From positions 1-26,219 of the IMG/VR virus record IMGVR_UViG_3300047495_000056: a DNA stretch of 26,219 nt; one strand, written 5' to 3'. Below the pieces are notes generated by a model. It did not search any database. It was not told the DNA's origin and worked only from the letters and a program-made list of their open reading frames with translations. Positions 1-7,800 of this stretch are shown here, piece by piece (the stretch's first letter is position 1; the number at the start of each line of letters is the position of its first letter). This DNA is from a virus. Both the position numbers and the translations under genes were made by a program.

Positions 1-321
1 CGGCGCCGGGCCGGCGATGGTGGCCACGGTCGGAACGCCCAGCGCGCCTTTGAGCCAGTAGCCGATCTGCAGGAGATCGAGCGGCACGGAAATCGTCCCG
101 TCCGCATCTTCGACGCCGGGCGCCGCCGGACGGGCGTCAGTGACGTTGGCATAACCGGCCTGCCCGAGAACATCGTCATCATCCAGCGGGTTTTTCTTAT
201 TGAACGTCGATTTGTAGGCGTTCAGCTCAAAGAAAGCGGCCGTAGCCGCCGTCTGCAGGCTGGCCTGGTCGGCCAGTCGGTGGGCGGTTGTACGGCCGCG
301 CGCAAGGTTCGTCGTCGCCAT
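1..321 (-). CDS. Phage tail tube protein, N-terminal part (cut by window edge)
   Basis: A frame opens with ATG at 321 and runs off the left edge after 107 codons without a stop. A good Shine-Dalgarno (GGAGG) lies 7 bases before the ATG. The product begins MATTNLARGRTTAHRLAD, and later has a segment reading ISVPLDLLQIGYWLKGALG. A designed-in 'default value then ALG' segment of this kind is typical of tail tube (gpV-type) proteins, which polymerise into the inner tube of a long non-contractile tail. It is the last visible gene of the minus-strand morphogenesis cluster, where lambda places gpV. The family call rests on this motif and position; the C-terminal part is outside the window. Confidence 0.6.
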   Translation of the reverse strand, partial: MATTNLARGRTTAHRLADQASLQTAATAAFFELNAYKSTFNKKNPLDDDDVLGQAGYANVTDARPAAPGVEDADGTISVPLDLLQIGYWLKGALGVPTVATIAGPAP

Positions 322-324
322 GAC

Positions 325-642
325 TCAATCCTCCAAGATGATGTGGGCAGGGGCCGACATGGACACCTCTGCATCGGTTGCCGGGGCCGCGTCGCCGGCG
401 TCGATCCAAGGCTGGACACGCGCCGGCGTCGCTTGAACGACCTTGCCGTCCCGCCCAACGTTGGCGATCGGGCGCAGCAGCTTGACCCAGACCCGCGCGG
501 TCGTGGCCGGCTGCAGGCTCGCTAGGTTATCGGCGATCAGCGCTTGCGCGGCGGCTGTCGGGAGCGGCGTCGCGGTCCCGGTGGCGTTTAGCACGACGGT
601 TTCGGTCGCCGGCGCGGCTGCGGCCGGTATCGGGGTATCCAT
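325..642 (-). CDS. Small phage structural-region protein, unknown function
   Basis: This 105-residue product has a low-complexity Ala/Pro/Thr start, then a segment (about residues 50-85) with VWVKLLRPIANVGRDGKVVQ and a later WIDAGDA. That pattern of a short beta-rich domain ending in a 'position plus G-A' motif resembles small proteins of the DUF7210 type found near tail genes, but the match is weak. GGAG lies 8 bases before the ATG, and the stop is 3 bases from the tail tube start, so the two are probably co-translated. Function is not known from sequence alone. Confidence 0.7.
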   Translation of the reverse strand: MDTPIPAAAAPATETVVLNATGTATPLPTAAAQALIADNLASLQPATTARVWVKLLRPIANVGRDGKVVQATPARVQPWIDAGDAAPATDAEVSMSAPAHIILED

Positions 643-657
643 GGTCAGTCTCCGGGT

Positions 658-1125
658 TCAGCCCGCCGCCGAGGCGGCCACATAGGTGATGTTGACGGCG
701 ATGAGCGCGATGCTGAGGTCCGGCGCATCGACCAAGGGCGAGTCGTCGTCTTCTGTCGTCTCGCCGAGCTCGGCCCAGACCTGTGGGTCGCCTGTCCCGA
801 TGGTGCGATCGGCGGCGAGCGCCTGTTCCAGCGCGGGGACGGCCATATCCCTGCGCGCGGCGCGCGCATTGGGGTCTGCGCCCTGGACGGCGTAGCCGAC
901 GACACAGTCGCGCACGCCTTCCCACTGGTTTTCCGGACCGCTGTCGATGGTCACGGCGAACTTGCCCGACAGGATGTTGGCGCAGTCCTGTGTGCCGTTC
1001 TCCAGGTCGCGGAAGCCCTCAAATCCGGCCAGATCGACGCCGACCGTGGGCGGAAACACCGCATCGATGCCGACCAGGACCGCCTGAAGCGCGGTGACGA
1101 TATCTTTGCGCCGCAGCGTCATCAT
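658..1125 (-). CDS. Tail terminator / minor tail protein candidate
   Basis: This 155-residue protein starts MMTLRRKDIVTALQAVLVGID. Its layout is an N-terminal helix, a strand-rich middle (FAVTIDSG), a helix of the type ALEQALAADRTIG, then a C-terminal strand (IALIAVNITYV). This is the usual shape of gpU-like tail terminators that stop tail tube growth and join tail to head. Position agrees: it lies between the DUF6441-like gene and the tail tube gene. The start codon overlaps the upstream stop in an ATGA junction. The fold assignment is inference; a neck protein of another type is the alternative. Confidence 0.6.
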   Translation of the reverse strand: MMTLRRKDIVTALQAVLVGIDAVFPPTVGVDLAGFEGFRDLENGTQDCANILSGKFAVTIDSGPENQWEGVRDCVVGYAVQGADPNARAARRDMAVPALEQALAADRTIGTGDPQVWAELGETTEDDDSPLVDAPDLSIALIAVNITYVAASAAG

Positions 1126-1853
1126 CGGTCCTCTGGCGCGAGATGGCGGCTGATCCCGCTCTCGAAATCGGCCTCGAAATCGGCGTCGAACTTGGTCAGC
1201 AAGGCGCGCCCCTGGATGCGGCGCTTCAATGTCGCGGCGCGCGTCAGGACAAACAGCACAGTGTCATCGCCGCGCTTCATGCGGCGCAGGCGATCGTTGA
1301 TCTTTTGGCCTGGCGCGACAAGAACGCCGGACCCAAGGCGGCGGTCGATATATGCTTCTAGCTTGGGCACGCCCAAAGCGGCGGCGACCCGCTCGACCGT
1401 ATCGGCCTCTTGAACGAACTTGCCGTCGTCATCGCGCGATCGGTTCGACGCTTGGTTCATGCGCCGCACGATGGCCTTGGCCGGGCCGACGGGCACGGCC
1501 AGGAACTGACGGTTCAGAACCGTGATGGTGACGCCCAAGGTGAAGGCGTCAAGGATCGTGCTGGCGCGGTTGAAAATGAAGGCCGCCGGCTCGATGGAGA
1601 AGGCGCCGTTAGGGTAGACGCGGCCCTGCCACGTCTTGGACAGCTTGACGCCGTTATAGAAGCCGCCGGCTGCGATATCGGCGCGCAATACGCCGACATT
1701 CTTATTCAGGACGTCCTTCATGGCGCCGGTGTGCGCCAGCGCCATGCTCCGCTCGGCGGCATCGGCTTCGACGCGTAAGCGCTTCGCCGTCGCGGTCCCG
1801 GCGTCGCCGGCGACGCCGTTGAGGCCAAAGGTTGTGCGGATGCCTGAGCCCAT
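1122..1853 (-). CDS. DUF6441-like phage protein (tail-completion candidate)
   Basis: The product is about 243 residues if translation starts at the ATG at 1853, which overlaps the upstream TGA as TGATG; a start 21 bases earlier would sit inside the end of the upstream gene. The central stretch WQGRVYPNGAFSIEPAAFIFNRASTILDAF and the basic, helix-rich C-terminal half resemble DUF6441 proteins found in alphaproteobacterial lambda-like phages at this position. These are thought to be head-tail or tail-completion factors similar in role to HK97 gp10. Function is inferred from neighbours only: the head-tail joining gene is directly upstream and a tail-terminator candidate directly downstream. Confidence 0.72.
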   Translation of the reverse strand: MGSGIRTTFGLNGVAGDAGTATAKRLRVEADAAERSMALAHTGAMKDVLNKNVGVLRADIAAGGFYNGVKLSKTWQGRVYPNGAFSIEPAAFIFNRASTILDAFTLGVTITVLNRQFLAVPVGPAKAIVRRMNQASNRSRDDDGKFVQEADTVERVAAALGVPKLEAYIDRRLGSGVLVAPGQKINDRLRRMKRGDDTVLFVLTRAATLKRRIQGRALLTKFDADFEADFESGISRHLAPEDR

Positions 1854-2194
1854 CAGGCGCAGACCAAAGTCCACTCAGTGCGCCGCGAGTCGTCGGCGCT
1901 GGGCGGATCGACGACGGTCAGCATGGGCGAGCCGGCGGACTGCAGCTGGACCTTGTCGCCCTTCTTGGGCGAAAGACCGGGCGCCGCGACGGCGAGTTCG
2001 CTCACGCGCACCCGGAAAACGTTTCGGCTGAGATTGGTCTTACCCAGGCCGCCGATCACGCCGATCTTGTCGCCTTGATCGGCCAGCAACGTGACAGGGT
2101 AGGGCTCGCCTCCGCTTGGGGTCCACCAGGCCGGAAGGCCCAAATTCTCATAGATGACGGCCTGCATGGCCGCGAGCTCGTCAGCGAACGCCAT
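1853..2194 (-). CDS. Head-tail joining protein (lambda gpFII-like)
   Basis: This 113-residue protein begins MAFADELAAMQAVIYENLG and continues with strands (PYPVTLLAD, NVFRVRVSELAVA) and a KKGDKVQL turn. Size, the opening 'FADEL..' helix and the late segment on measured values (MLTVVDPPSADD) fit the Phage_attach/gpFII family, which caps the portal complex and gives the tail its docking site. GGAGG lies 6 bases before the ATG. It is the first gene after the terminator that follows the major capsid gene, and its stop overlaps the next start by one base. Confidence 0.75.
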   Translation of the reverse strand: MAFADELAAMQAVIYENLGLPAWWTPSGGEPYPVTLLADQGDKIGVIGGLGKTNLSRNVFRVRVSELAVAAPGLSPKKGDKVQLQSAGSPMLTVVDPPSADDSRRTEWTLVCA

Positions 2195-2206
2195 GCCCAG
2201 CCTCCG

Positions 2207-2236
2207 AAAATGAGGGCCGCCGTCAGGCGGCCCTCA
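2207..2236 (-). terminator. Intrinsic terminator after the major capsid gene
   Basis: Read on the minus strand, an 11-bp perfect GC-rich stem (TGAGGGCCGCC / GGCGGCCCTCA) closes a TGAC loop and is followed at once by TTTT. It lies 20 bases beyond the major capsid stop and just before the head-tail joining gene. The stem is perfect; the U-tract is short, so termination is probably partial. It would lower tail-gene expression relative to capsid unless read-through is stimulated. Confidence 0.75.
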
Positions 2237-2255
2237 AGGCTTCCAGGGAGGAAGA

Positions 2256-3335
2256 TCAGGCGCCTTGGTTTTCCGGCGCCGGGACGTCCGCCGGGATGTT
2301 CCACACGTTTCCGGTGGCGTAGCCGCCCGTGTAGAGCACCTGCGGGCGGGTGCAGAGGTTGACGGGGTTGGACTGCGCCTCCAGCTCGATATGGCGCTGG
2401 CCCGTGGGGTCGAGATTGGCCAGCGTATACTTGGGCAGGCCGATCGTGTTCACCGCGCCGAAATAGTCCGCTGGCGCAAACCGGGTGATGAAGAGATCAG
2501 GCACACCCAGCGGCACGAACTGCACCTCGTCTTCGGCGATGGCGACTTCGCCCCAGCCGCGATAGTTCTCGAAGAGCACGCCGGCGAAGGTGAAGGCTTC
2601 GAGGGGATCGCCCTCGCGAAGCTCGGCGGCTTGCACCTGAGCGAGATACGTCCCGCGCACTTCGGGGTGGTTGCTCATCTTATCGAAGAACTGATCGCCG
2701 CAGAGCGCCCAATAGCCGCGGGGTCCGGCGCCGCCGACGGCCGCGCGGATGTCGCGCTTGATCTGCGTCACCGTCGCCCGGACGACGCCCGACGACGATT
2801 GATTGTCGAACGGCGCGTCGAAGTAGAAGGGCACGGTGGCCGGCTGGGCGACGCCGAAGTCGGAGAAGAGGTTGAAGATGGTCGAACCATCGGCGTCCAG
2901 CACGATGCCCTGGATCGCGCCGAGCCGGTGATATTCGAGCGTCACGTCCAGGTTGGTGGACATGCGCAGCAGCTTCTCGTCCCGCTTGTCGGCGATGGAC
3001 TGCAACGCGTCGTTGGACCCGAAGGCGCGGACGTTTTGAATTTCGTCGGCGCGCAGCATGTCATTGGTGATCAGGTGCGGGGCGATGAAGGGGATCGCCT
3101 TGCGCTTGTCGTTGACATTGGGCTGAGGCGGCGCGCCGCGGGGGCGATTGGCGATCAGCTGCAAGGTCTGGCCGTACTTCTCGATCGACAGAGTCGTGGT
3201 CGAGATGCCGGCTTCGGAAAACAACCCCATGCTGCTGATACGGTCGGGAATATAGGGCTGTTCGTTGATCGACGCCGTGAGGGTCTGCAGAGAGAACATA
3301 TCGGAGTTGAAAACGTCGGCGAGTAATCCGGTCAT
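2256..3335 (-). CDS. Major capsid protein (lambda gpE family)
   Basis: This 359-residue protein matches the lambda gpE-type major capsid family in length and pattern: an N-terminal MFSLQTLTASINEQPYIPDRI, the TTTLSIEKYGQTLQLIANRPRG segment, PFIAPHLITNDMLRADEIQNVRAFG, and an E-loop/helix section of the type QSIADKRDEKLLRMSTNLDVTLEYHRLGAIQG. Late motifs include PEVRGTYL and VPLGVPDLFITRFAPADYF. It builds the icosahedral shell. It follows the decoration gene, as D and E do in lambda. The start at 3335 follows AAAGGAC inside a 40-bp leader that is duplicated before the decoration gene. Confidence 0.92.
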   Translation of the reverse strand: MTGLLADVFNSDMFSLQTLTASINEQPYIPDRISSMGLFSEAGISTTTLSIEKYGQTLQLIANRPRGAPPQPNVNDKRKAIPFIAPHLITNDMLRADEIQNVRAFGSNDALQSIADKRDEKLLRMSTNLDVTLEYHRLGAIQGIVLDADGSTIFNLFSDFGVAQPATVPFYFDAPFDNQSSSGVVRATVTQIKRDIRAAVGGAGPRGYWALCGDQFFDKMSNHPEVRGTYLAQVQAAELREGDPLEAFTFAGVLFENYRGWGEVAIAEDEVQFVPLGVPDLFITRFAPADYFGAVNTIGLPKYTLANLDPTGQRHIELEAQSNPVNLCTRPQVLYTGGYATGNVWNIPADVPAPENQGA

Positions 3336-3372
3336 GGCCGTTCAGTCCTTTGACTTGGCGGCCATGCCGCCG
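3333..3372 (-). repeat. Duplicated translation leader, copy A (major capsid gene)
   Basis: This 40-bp segment matches positions 4060-4099 with one mismatch (3362 versus 4089). On the minus strand it holds a 7-codon frame at 3365-3342 (MAAKSKD then TGA), the AAAGGAC ribosome site within that frame, and the ATG of the major capsid gene 6 bases beyond the mini-stop. The two copies precede the two most abundant head proteins, so it may be a conserved high-output start module. Whether the 7-codon frame is translated is unknown. Confidence 0.85.
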
Positions 3373-3402
3373 TTGGGGGAAGAGGGTGAGAAAAGGACCC
3401 GC

Positions 3403-4062
3403 TTAGGCGCGGGCGATGATGCCGAGCTTGGCGAGCGACGCGATGGCGGCGGCCTGTTGGCCGGCGTTGAGGCCGACCGCGAACTGCAGCATGGCCGTCT
3501 TGACCTCGGCGTCGCGGGTGATCGCCGTCTGACGCATGGTCTGACCGGCGGCCGTGACGGCGGCGGCGTACAGGACGCCGCCCACGTGCTGCGAGCCGTC
3601 CAGCGCATTGGGATTCCAGGCGACGGCGTTACCGTCGCCGGCAGCTGCCGTGACGACGAGATCGATCTCGTCGCCTTCCGCGAAGGCCGTGGCGCCCGCG
3701 GCGATCGTGAAGGAGACTGCGCCGTTGTAGGCGAGGCCGGTCTGACCTTCGCCATCCAACACCGCATCGCCCATGAGATCGGGCCGGAAAACCTGGAAAT
3801 GGGTCGGATCGGTGAAAACCGCGCGGTACTTGCCCGGCGTGACGCCTGCGGCGGGCGCGACGGGGGTCAGGACGCCGTTGCCGGTGTTGCCGACCTTAGG
3901 CGTGACCGTGTCGGACAGGGCGCCGACCGTGACGAAGCCGATGACGGCGCCCGGCGACAGGTTTTGGTTTTGATCCACCGTTACCTGGTCGCGGGAGCGA
4001 TAGCCGGGCGCTTCGGCGAGGAGGAATTCAGACGCATAGACGCGTTCGTTAAGTATCGGCAT
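3403..4062 (-). CDS. Head decoration protein (lambda gpD-like)
   Basis: This 219-residue protein opens with MPILNERVYASEFLLAEAPGYRSRDQVTVDQNQNLSPGAVIG, the usual start of gpD-family decoration proteins, which clamp the expanded capsid at its three-fold axes. The C-terminal half has the second gpD-like block (DGSQHVGGVLYAAAVTA ... ITRDAEVKTAMLQF). It is longer than lambda gpD (110 residues) because of a beta-rich middle segment (about residues 50-125, PGKYRAVFTDPTHFQVFRPD), which is common in the longer family members. It precedes the major capsid gene and shares that gene's 40-bp leader. Confidence 0.88.
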   Translation of the reverse strand: MPILNERVYASEFLLAEAPGYRSRDQVTVDQNQNLSPGAVIGFVTVGALSDTVTPKVGNTGNGVLTPVAPAAGVTPGKYRAVFTDPTHFQVFRPDLMGDAVLDGEGQTGLAYNGAVSFTIAAGATAFAEGDEIDLVVTAAAGDGNAVAWNPNALDGSQHVGGVLYAAAVTAAGQTMRQTAITRDAEVKTAMLQFAVGLNAGQQAAAIASLAKLGIIARA

Positions 4063-4099
4063 GGCCGTTCAGTCCTTTGACTTGGCGGTCATGCCGCCG
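4060..4099 (-). repeat. Duplicated translation leader, copy B (decoration gene)
   Basis: This second copy of the 40-bp leader differs from copy A by one base, which turns the mini-frame at 4092-4069 into MTAKSKD then TGA. The AAAGGAC site and the distance to the ATG of the decoration gene are identical to copy A. The flanking bases on both sides diverge at once, so the conserved unit is exactly the leader plus the start codon. Confidence 0.85.
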
Positions 4100-4246
4100 A
4101 TGTGGATGGAATTCGGGCTTCCGAACCTTCGTGGGTTAAAGGCGGAGGCTGTGACGACCCTCCGGGGCAGCCCCCACGGCGATACGATCAGGTTCGGCGG
4201 ATACGGTCCGCCCGTGGACACCGGTTCATGCGGCGGCCCAATAGGT

Positions 4247-4756
4247 TCAGCCGGTGGTGAAGCGCCCCTGGCCCATGGCCTTGGCGCGGGCGGCGTAATA
4301 GCCCCGCGCATCGATCTTTTTGGCCCCACCCTTGGTCGGCGCAGCGTCGGCGCGAAGGCGCGGCGCGCCGGCCATGACGCTATCGAGGCGCGAGCCCTGG
4401 GCTTGTACGCCGGCCGTTGCGCAGGCGGCCTGGAATTGGGCCAGCGTCATCCCCGACTTGATGGCGGCCAGCGCCATTTTGGGATTGGCTTCGGCTTCGG
4501 GGCTGGCGGAGATTTGCGCCGCGGCGTCCATGTCGTTTTCCGTGTCGTCGGGTTGCGCGTCATTTACGGCGCCGGTTCCGGCGCAGGTCGCGCAGGTGCT
4601 GCCGTCGCCGTTCTTGCCCGATCCGTGACAGCTCGGGCATTCGTCGTCGGCGGGGGTGACGCCAGAGGCGTCTTCGGCCCTTGCCGGCGCGCGCGCGGCG
4701 GATTGCGGGTTGGTTTGGGCCGCTTTTGGCCCCCTGGGCTTGAGACCGAAAGCCAT
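4247..4756 (-). CDS. Nested in-frame scaffold protein (Nu3-like), from internal start in protease gene
   Basis: An in-frame ATG at 4756 is preceded by a strong AGGAG ribosome site 7 bases upstream, inside the protease reading frame, right where the sequence changes from protease core to low-complexity tail. The 169-residue product starts MAFGLKPRG and shares the protease stop. Lambda makes its scaffold Nu3 in the same way from within gene C, so a free scaffold is likely. It carries CPSCHGSG (40-47) and CATCAGTG (55-62), two CxxCxGxG units like those of DnaJ zinc fingers. Expression as a separate protein is inferred. Confidence 0.65.
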   Translation of the reverse strand: MAFGLKPRGPKAAQTNPQSAARAPARAEDASGVTPADDECPSCHGSGKNGDGSTCATCAGTGAVNDAQPDDTENDMDAAAQISASPEAEANPKMALAAIKSGMTLAQFQAACATAGVQAQGSRLDSVMAGAPRLRADAAPTKGGAKKIDARGYYAARAKAMGQGRFTTG

Positions 4757-5827
4757 GGCTTGCTCCTGTGGTTGGGTTTGGGCCGCGCGGCTCCCGGTCG
4801 CGGCGGCTGAGGGCTGAAATCCGGGTTGGGGAGCGGATGAAGAGGCCGAAATCCGGTCCAGGAGCCGCTGAAACGACGCCTGTTCGGTTTCGATGGAGTC
4901 CACCAGGCCAAGCGCCAGGCCCGAACGGGTCGGATCGTCATGCTGCGCCATGAAGATGCGAGCTTGAGTATCCAGCGCGGCTTGCGTGCTCAAAATCGGG
5001 CGGCCGGCGTGGACATCGGCGACGAAAGTTCTGCCGCACTGGTCGATTTCGGCCTGAAGGTCCGCCTGGGCGTCGGGAGTGAGCTTGTCCCACCAGGCGC
5101 CGGCCGTCTTCTGCGAGCCGAACTGGATCGCCGTAATGGCGACGCCGGTCTTGGCCAGGGCTTCGGACCAATCCTCATGAATGATGACCGCGCCGATCGA
5201 GCTGACCAGGCCGACCGCGCTCGCGGAGATCCAGTCGCCTTGCGCCGTGATCCAGTATCCGCCGCTCAACGCCATATCGACGTAAACGTGGATCGGCTTG
5301 CCGCCAGCCGACGCGCGCGCCGCGCGCATGAAGGCGGCCAAGGTCAGCAAGCCCTGATCGACGACGCCGCCGGGCGAGTTCATCCGGACCCAAAGACCGC
5401 CGACGCGGCTGTCGGCCAGCGCCTCCTCCATGCCGGCCAGGATCGTGTCATAGCCGTGGTAGAACTGGCCGCAGTAATATTCGCCCTTGGCCGAGATCGC
5501 GCCGTCGATCTCCATCAACGCGGCGCCTTCGTACAGCGTCCATGCGAACCCCTCGTCTTGCGGGTCGCCATAGGCTTGCTGCGCCCAGAGCGGGCAATAG
5601 GCGGACGGACGATCCGGCTCGATTTCGTCGCCGCCATCGTCGTGCATGGCCACGGGACGGCTGCGACCCAGGCCGATCTTGCGCAGCACGGCCGCCATGC
5701 GACCTTCCGTGTGCATGCCCCGCGGATCGCCAAGGGCGATGTGCTGTAGGAGCGCACGGGCGGCCGTGGGCTCAATCAGCAGGGGGCGGCGCGCATATCG
5801 CGTCGCGAGATTGGCTGCGTTCGGCAT
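4247..5827 (-). CDS. S49-family capsid maturation protease with C-terminal scaffold (gpC-like)
   Basis: This protein matures the prohead. With the ATG at 5827 it has 526 residues; GGGAA lies just upstream. A GTG at 5884 would add 19 residues and overlap the previous gene. The S49/SppA core spans about residues 95-330: NSPGG (150-154), the nucleophile Ser188 in ALSGGYW, and LVSSIGAV (207-214). After residue 345 it turns into an Ala/Pro/Gln-rich scaffold-like tail holding two CxxC pairs (about Cys397/400 and Cys412/415). The tail has its own internal start, as in lambda C/Nu3. Downstream is the decoration gene, upstream a small unknown gene and portal. Confidence 0.88.
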   Translation of the reverse strand: MPNAANLATRYARRPLLIEPTAARALLQHIALGDPRGMHTEGRMAAVLRKIGLGRSRPVAMHDDGGDEIEPDRPSAYCPLWAQQAYGDPQDEGFAWTLYEGAALMEIDGAISAKGEYYCGQFYHGYDTILAGMEEALADSRVGGLWVRMNSPGGVVDQGLLTLAAFMRAARASAGGKPIHVYVDMALSGGYWITAQGDWISASAVGLVSSIGAVIIHEDWSEALAKTGVAITAIQFGSQKTAGAWWDKLTPDAQADLQAEIDQCGRTFVADVHAGRPILSTQAALDTQARIFMAQHDDPTRSGLALGLVDSIETEQASFQRLLDRISASSSAPQPGFQPSAAATGSRAAQTQPQEQAMAFGLKPRGPKAAQTNPQSAARAPARAEDASGVTPADDECPSCHGSGKNGDGSTCATCAGTGAVNDAQPDDTENDMDAAAQISASPEAEANPKMALAAIKSGMTLAQFQAACATAGVQAQGSRLDSVMAGAPRLRADAAPTKGGAKKIDARGYYAARAKAMGQGRFTTG

Positions 5828-5855
5828 GATGTTTCCCGAAATGTGCGCGATGCGG

Positions 5856-6053
5856 CTATGGGCGGCTGCGGTCCAGGCCTTCACGGACCTCTGAGATCGT
5901 CAGGTCGCCGGGTAGGTCTTCGAAGAAGATCGCCAGTTGGCGGCGCAGCCGTGAGACGGCGGCGGGCGAAGCGGTTTGGCTTTCGCCGAACTCCGTGCTG
6001 CGACCCACGCCGGCGGCGGACTGCAGCGCTTCTTCGAAATCGTCCTCGTCCAT
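5856..6053 (-). CDS. Small acidic protein between portal and protease, unknown
   Basis: This 65-residue protein starts MDEDDFEEALQSAAGVG and ends with a predicted helix (VSRLRRQLAIFFEDL) and an acidic/basic tail. The ATG follows the portal stop codon with no gap, so it is probably translated by re-initiation after portal. No family is recognised. Position suggests a head-assembly accessory role, but nothing in the sequence proves it. Confidence 0.65.
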   Translation of the reverse strand: MDEDDFEEALQSAAGVGRSTEFGESQTASPAAVSRLRRQLAIFFEDLPGDLTISEVREGLDRSRP

Positions 6054-7799
6054 CTAAGCAGCCTCCGCAAACGCGCGGTAGGCGGAGCTGAGACGCTGCA
6101 GAACCGATCCTTTGCGGGCCAGCCGAGCCGCAGCCGGGCGTTGATCTTCCGGCGCGGCCTGGCCTTCGTCATTGGACGGATCGGGCGCGGTCTTGGCCGG
6201 GTTTTTGGTGTCCTGGATCGACTGCGCGTCCGCGTCGGCGGCGTCCTGGAGGCCCAGCTCTTTTGCGTAGGCGTTCTCGATCGCCTGTTCTTCGTAGATT
6301 TCTTCCCAATCCTGGCCCTGAGACGCGTTCTCGATCTGCGCGGTGGACGTCTTGGCTTCCATGCGCGCGGCGGAGGCTAGGGCTTCCTTGACGGGGTCGA
6401 TGACGCCGCGTCCCGGGCCGATCCAACGGGCGTTGGCGTAGGCATCGGGGGCGTCCCAGAAGGAAGGAGCGCCTTTTGGAGCGACGATGTAGCCGCGATC
6501 GAAAGCCTCTTCGAGCCAGGCGACGAAGAAGGGTTTGACAAGTTGCGCCTCCAGCAACGCCATCAGGACCTGGGTTTCGGCCCAGGAATGGATCAAGGCC
6601 GCGCGCGCAGACGAATAGTTCGTCTGCGAATAGTCCATCGACAATTCTTCGTAGGTCACGCCCAGAGACGAGGCGATCATGCGGATGATCGACCGTGTGA
6701 AGCTATCGAAGGAATCGACCTCGCGCTGCGCGGTCGCCATCTTCAATTCATCGCCGTACTTGAGGACGGTGGCGCGCACATCGTCGCCGGCGATGACCGG
6801 GTTTTCTTCGTAGTAGTCTTCGCGGGCCTCGTTGAACTCGCGAAGTTTGTCAGGGCTGAGATTGTCGGTGATCGCCTCCGGTCCCGCCGACGACTGCACG
6901 AACATGACGTGCAGGGCGTTGACGAAGGCGTTCTGGATCGTGGCGTCCGTGAACTTGGACAGCGACCGCAGCGATTTCAGGACGGTGACGAAGCGGCTTA
7001 TGCCGCGGGTCTGTTCAGCGCGCTCGGCTTCGAAAGCGTGGAGGACCTGCGGGCGGGCATGGTTGTCGTTCGTGGCGATCCACTTGGTCCAGCCCGTCCA
7101 CTGCATCAGGCCTTGCGAACCGTAGTCGGCCGGATGGTGCTGGCGAATCCAGTAACGGAACGGGACGCCCGCGGCGTTGTGCTCGACGCCGGCGCGGAAA
7201 ACGTCGTCGTTCGTGGCGCCGTCGGGGTTGGACAGCCGGTCAGGATCGACGAGACGAAGACGTGTCTTATAGCGGGTGTTTTCGTCCTCCGCCCACTCCA
7301 CAAGCCCAAGGGCCTCGCCATCGCCCATGACCTGGTGAGCGGCCAGCCGCAGTTGCTGGTCAAAGGTCATCTTGCGTTCGGCGTCGCTCAAGAAGGCGTA
7401 GCCGTTGGCGTACTGATGCCATTCGCGCTGGATCATCGACCCGAGTTCGCGGGCCTGCTCTGGCGTAATGCCGAGCGCCTTGGCCATGGGGCGCGAGGAC
7501 AACCGCCAGCCCTTGCCGACGGCGGAGTTGACGCGGCGGTTCTTGGCGGCGTTGGCGGTCGGGTGGTTGCGGATTTCGCCCCGGACGCGGGCGATGGAGA
7601 AATCCCGCACGCCCAGCCATTCGCGGTCGGGCGACTGGATCGATCCATGCCAACGCCGAAACCAGGTCCCGCGTGTGTTGGCGGCCTCATAAGGCTGATC
7701 GAGCGGGCCTTGGGTCTCAACGGATGTGGCCTGGCGTGTCAGGTTATCCCAGACCAGTTCGCCTTGCTGGCGCGCGGTCAACCCCTGTGCGTCGCGCAT
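6054..7799 (-). CDS. Portal protein (lambda gpB family)
   Basis: This is the dodecameric vertex ring through which DNA enters and leaves the head. The product is 581 residues from the ATG at 7799, one base after the gpW-like stop; an upstream start at 7886 would lie inside that gene. Family hallmarks are RVRGEIRNHPTANAAKNRRVNSAVGKGWRLS (around residues 57-87), MTFDQQLRLAAHQVMGDGEALG, the LRLVDPDRLSNPDG motif, and LGVTYEELSMDYSQTNYSSARAALIHSW in the C-terminal half, typical of lambda-type portals. The acidic C-terminal 80 residues are poorly conserved in style. Terminase genes lie upstream and the protease downstream. Confidence 0.93.
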   Translation of the reverse strand: MRDAQGLTARQQGELVWDNLTRQATSVETQGPLDQPYEAANTRGTWFRRWHGSIQSPDREWLGVRDFSIARVRGEIRNHPTANAAKNRRVNSAVGKGWRLSSRPMAKALGITPEQARELGSMIQREWHQYANGYAFLSDAERKMTFDQQLRLAAHQVMGDGEALGLVEWAEDENTRYKTRLRLVDPDRLSNPDGATNDDVFRAGVEHNAAGVPFRYWIRQHHPADYGSQGLMQWTGWTKWIATNDNHARPQVLHAFEAERAEQTRGISRFVTVLKSLRSLSKFTDATIQNAFVNALHVMFVQSSAGPEAITDNLSPDKLREFNEAREDYYEENPVIAGDDVRATVLKYGDELKMATAQREVDSFDSFTRSIIRMIASSLGVTYEELSMDYSQTNYSSARAALIHSWAETQVLMALLEAQLVKPFFVAWLEEAFDRGYIVAPKGAPSFWDAPDAYANARWIGPGRGVIDPVKEALASAARMEAKTSTAQIENASQGQDWEEIYEEQAIENAYAKELGLQDAADADAQSIQDTKNPAKTAPDPSNDEGQAAPEDQRPAAARLARKGSVLQRLSSAYRAFAEAA

Positions 7800-7800
7800 C

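Noticed and set aside
4100-4246. Possible gene or terminator in the gap between protease and decoration genes
   Set aside because: The open frame there is Pro-rich without a start site; the only hairpin (GGGG-CTG-CCCC) is short and has no T-tract.
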